64,000 nt of DNA from Burkholderiales bacterium. Its GTDB lineage: Bacteria > Pseudomonadota > Gammaproteobacteria > Burkholderiales > Ga0077523. Position numbers and translations under genes: made by a program. The notes under the pieces are model-generated. The model did not search any database, was not told where the DNA came from, and saw nothing but the letters and a program-made list of their open reading frames with translations. Where the stretch lies: contig JALHMS010000003.1 in NCBI GenBank assembly GCA_022843925.1, forward strand, positions 184,440 through 248,439. The letters are read 5' to 3'. Shown one piece after another: positions 61,694-64,000 of the stretch (positions within the stretch are counted from its first letter, which is position 1; every line of letters starts with the position of its first letter).

Positions 61694-62529
61694 GTCTTTT
61701 TCGGACTTTTCGCGCTTGCAGCCCGCCGCTGCCGTGCCGCCTCGTACAGGCAGATGCCCGCCGTGACCGACACGTTGAGGCTTTCGACGGAGCCGGACAT
61801 CGGGACGCGGACCAGCGCATCGCACCGCTCCCGCGTGAGTCGTCGAAGGCCATCGCCCTCCGCGCCGAGCACGAGTGCGAGGGGCCCGCTCAACGGTGCC
61901 GCATGCAGATCGGTGTCGGCCTCACCGGCCAGGCCCACCACATAGAGACCACGCTCCTGCAGTTCGACGAGCGTGCGCGCGAGATTCGTGACCATCACAT
62001 AGGGTGTCGTTTCCGCGGCACCGCTCGCAACCTTCTCGACGACCGGCGTCATGCCCACGGCGCGGTCCTTCGGGGCCACGACTGCATGCGCGCCCATGGC
62101 GTCCGCAGAACGCAGGCAGGCGCCGAGGTTGTGGGGGTCCTGGACGCCGTCCAGCACGAGCAGCAGCGGGTCACCCTCCACGCTGTCGAGCACGTCGTCG
62201 AGGTCGAGGGGCCGCTCGCTGGCGTCGACCGAGCAGGCGACGCCCTGATGGCGGATGCCGGGGAGCATGCCGTCGAGCCGCTCGGGGGAGACATCGGAGA
62301 CACGCACCCCCTGACGGGCCGCGACATCGAGGAGAGACTGCATCCGCGGATCGCGCCGCGCCGAGGCGGCGAACAGCTCGAGGATGGACTCCGGCCGCTG
62401 GCGCAGTCGGGCGCTCACGGCGTGAAAGCCGTAGACGAGCCTCGGCGCGCCGGACGACACGGGGATCGATTGTCCGGATGATCTCGGTCCGCCGCGGGCG
62501 TCGCGCCGGCCACCATCGCGTCGACTCAT
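61690..62529 (-). CDS. rlmB: 23S rRNA (guanosine-2'-O-)-methyltransferase RlmB (SpoU family)
   Basis: A 279-residue enzyme from ATG 62529, overlapping the rnr stop by 4 bases. An N-terminal basic segment of about 28 residues precedes the substrate-binding domain (RLVYGFHAVSARLRQRPESI). The trefoil-knot SPOUT motifs are DPHNLGACLRSADAMGAHAV, LVLGAEGDGLRRL and GSVESLNVSVTAGICLYE. It methylates G2251 in the P-site loop. rnr-rlmB is the usual pair. Confidence 0.95.
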   Translation of the reverse strand: MSRRDGGRRDARGGPRSSGQSIPVSSGAPRLVYGFHAVSARLRQRPESILELFAASARRDPRMQSLLDVAARQGVRVSDVSPERLDGMLPGIRHQGVACSVDASERPLDLDDVLDSVEGDPLLLVLDGVQDPHNLGACLRSADAMGAHAVVAPKDRAVGMTPVVEKVASGAAETTPYVMVTNLARTLVELQERGLYVVGLAGEADTDLHAAPLSGPLALVLGAEGDGLRRLTRERCDALVRVPMSGSVESLNVSVTAGICLYEAARQRRAASAKSPKKT

Positions 62530-64000
62530 CGGTCGCGGCCGTCCACCGGGACGAAGTCGAGGCGCGAGCGTTCGAGATCGACACGCACCAGCTTCACGCG
62601 GAGACGATCGCCCAGCCGGTACCGCTTGGCCGTGCGCTCGCCGAGCATCTGGTGACGGGCCGCATCGAACTTGAAGTAGTCCTCGCCGAGCTCGGACACG
62701 TGCACCATCCCTTCGACGTAGACGGCGTCGAGCGCGACGAAGATGCCGAAGGACGCCACACCGCTCACGGTCCCGTCGAACACCTCGTTCACGCGGTCGC
62801 GCATGTAGTAGCACTTCAGCCACGACTCGACGTCGCGCGAAGCCTCGTCGGCGCGGCGCTCGGTCTGCGAGCAGTGGCGGCCGAGCTCGACGAGATCCCG
62901 GGAGCGGAGTCGATCGCCCGCGAGCACGGCGCGGATGGCACGATGCACGACGAGGTCCGGATAGCGACGGATCGGCGACGTGAAGTGCGTATACGACTCG
63001 TACGCCAGTCCGAAGTGGCCCTTGGGCTCGGGGCTGTACTGCGCCTGCTGCAGGGATCGCAGCATCACGGTCTGCAGCAGTTCGCGATCGGGCCGCCCCG
63101 CGAGGGACGCGAGGAGCTTCGCGTAGTCCTTCGCGTGCGGCTCGTCGCCACCGCCGAGTTGCAGACCGAACTCCGCCAGGAACTCGCGCAGCCGGGTCAG
63201 CTTCTCCTCGGTCGGACCTTCATGCACCCGGTACAGCGCCGGGTGTTCGTGACCCTGCAGGAAGTCCGAGGCGCACACGTTCGCAGCGAGCATGCACTCC
63301 TCGATGATCCGGTGCGCGTTGTTGCGCTCGACGCGGAGGATGTCCTTGATCTTGCCGTCGTCGCCGAACTCCATGCGCGTTTCGATCGTCTCGAAGTCGA
63401 TCGCTCCGCGCCGCTCACGCGCCTTCAGCAGCACATGGAAGAGCCGCTCGAGCGCCTGCAGATGCGGCAGCAGCGGCGCCAGTTGCTTCGCCGCGTCGGA
63501 GGCCGGATCGCTCAACGCGGCCCACACCTGGTTGTACGTGAGGCGCGCCTTCGAATGCATCACCGCGGGATGGAAGGCGTACTTGACGATGTCGCCCTTC
63601 GGACCGATGTCCATCTCACAGACCATGCACAGCCGGTCCACGGACGGGTTGAGAGAGCAGATCCCGTTCGACAAGGCCTCGGGGAGCATCGGAATCACGC
63701 GGCGCGGGAAATAGACCGAGTTGCCACGCTCCTCGGCCTCGACATCGAGGGCGTCGCCGGGACGGACGTAGTGGCTGACGTCCGCGATCGCGACGTAAAG
63801 CTTGAATCCCTTCCCCTGGACCTCGCAGTACACCGCATCGTCGAAGTCCCGCGCGGTCTCGCCGTCGATGGTGACGAGCGGCAGATCGCGCAGGTTCACG
63901 CGGCCGCGGATGTCGCGCTTGCCGACGACGTCACCGACGCCCTCGGCCTGTGCCAGCGCCGCGGCGGAGAACACGTGGGGCATCTGGTGCTTGCGCACCG
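62526..64000 (-). CDS. rnr: ribonuclease R, 5' part outside window
   Basis: The frame is open to the window edge; about 490 C-terminal residues are seen, starting within the cold-shock/RNB border. The RNB active site DGETARDFDDAVY is complete, followed by EERGNSVYFPRRVIPMLPEAL, SICSLNPSVDRLCMV-type conserved blocks and HFTSPIRRYPDLVVHR. An S1 domain (GTVSGVASFGIFVAL) is near the end. The protein stops about 30 residues after S1 (DFVPVDGRDR), without the long basic tail of E. coli RNase R. It is a 3'-5' exonuclease for structured RNA. Confidence 0.95.
   Translation of the reverse strand, partial: VRKHQMPHVFSAAALAQAEGVGDVVGKRDIRGRVNLRDLPLVTIDGETARDFDDAVYCEVQGKGFKLYVAIADVSHYVRPGDALDVEAEERGNSVYFPRRVIPMLPEALSNGICSLNPSVDRLCMVCEMDIGPKGDIVKYAFHPAVMHSKARLTYNQVWAALSDPASDAAKQLAPLLPHLQALERLFHVLLKARERRGAIDFETIETRMEFGDDGKIKDILRVERNNAHRIIEECMLAANVCASDFLQGHEHPALYRVHEGPTEEKLTRLREFLAEFGLQLGGGDEPHAKDYAKLLASLAGRPDRELLQTVMLRSLQQAQYSPEPKGHFGLAYESYTHFTSPIRRYPDLVVHRAIRAVLAGDRLRSRDLVELGRHCSQTERRADEASRDVESWLKCYYMRDRVNEVFDGTVSGVASFGIFVALDAVYVEGMVHVSELGEDYFKFDAARHQMLGERTAKRYRLGDRLRVKLVRVDLERSRLDFVPVDGRDR

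Overview
The window is GC-rich DNA (roughly two thirds G+C by eye), densely coding, and looks like the chromosome of an environmental betaproteobacterium. Pointers are the block rpsF-priB-rpsR-rplI followed by dnaB, a Bug/TctC-type solute receptor, an HpaR-like MarR regulator, CoA-transferase, enoyl-CoA hydratase and TcuA-like catabolic genes, and six proteins with PEP-CTERM sorting tags. Genus cannot be fixed from the sequence. No rRNA, tRNA, CRISPR array or prophage was seen.

The left part (1-12 kb) holds scattered single genes: PEP-CTERM proteins, two outer-membrane-like proteins, a Bug receptor, an exported RidA, an amidase, an FkbM methyltransferase and a lipoprotein. They are separated by arrays of palindromic REP/BIME-like repeats with a period near 135 bp. 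A REP-associated tyrosine transposase (RAYT) at 38967-39854, with its own adjacent repeats, is the likely source of these arrays.

The most interesting block is 11968-21909. A LysR regulator diverges from a run of genes encoding PxpA (LamB/YcsF), a GST-like protein, a free biotin carrier, a biotin carboxylase, PxpB and PxpC, then a ribose-type ABC importer with a TorT-like receptor. Biotin carboxylase, biotin carrier, KipI-like and KipA-like proteins are the separate parts of what urea carboxylase carries in one chain. The operon therefore suggests import of a small amide or lactam followed by biotin-dependent carboxylation and ring or amide opening.

From 22 to 38 kb, three PEP-CTERM proteins (phytase-like esterase, 5'-nucleotidase-like, CHRD) and a fourth with a LamG-like fold alternate with a sorbosone-dehydrogenase/cytochrome c pair, a large STAND-type regulator with a C-terminal SARP-like domain, an epoxide-hydrolase-like enzyme, an SDR and an IlvD-family dehydratase. 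From 40 kb to the end nearly everything is on the minus strand: a GMC oxidoreductase; a tightly overlapping catabolic operon (ThDP enzyme, TcuA-like flavoprotein, aldehyde dehydrogenase, hydroxyisobutyrate-dehydrogenase-like, methyltransferase); acyl-CoA genes with an HpaR-like regulator and a CHASE2 protein; a K+ channel overlapping an aldolase; a phytanoyl-CoA dioxygenase; a split chromate transporter; and the housekeeping cluster rnr-rlmB / rpsF-priB-rpsR-rplI / dnaB. That cluster has a clear promoter at 61666-61693 and a clear intrinsic terminator at 60064-60092.
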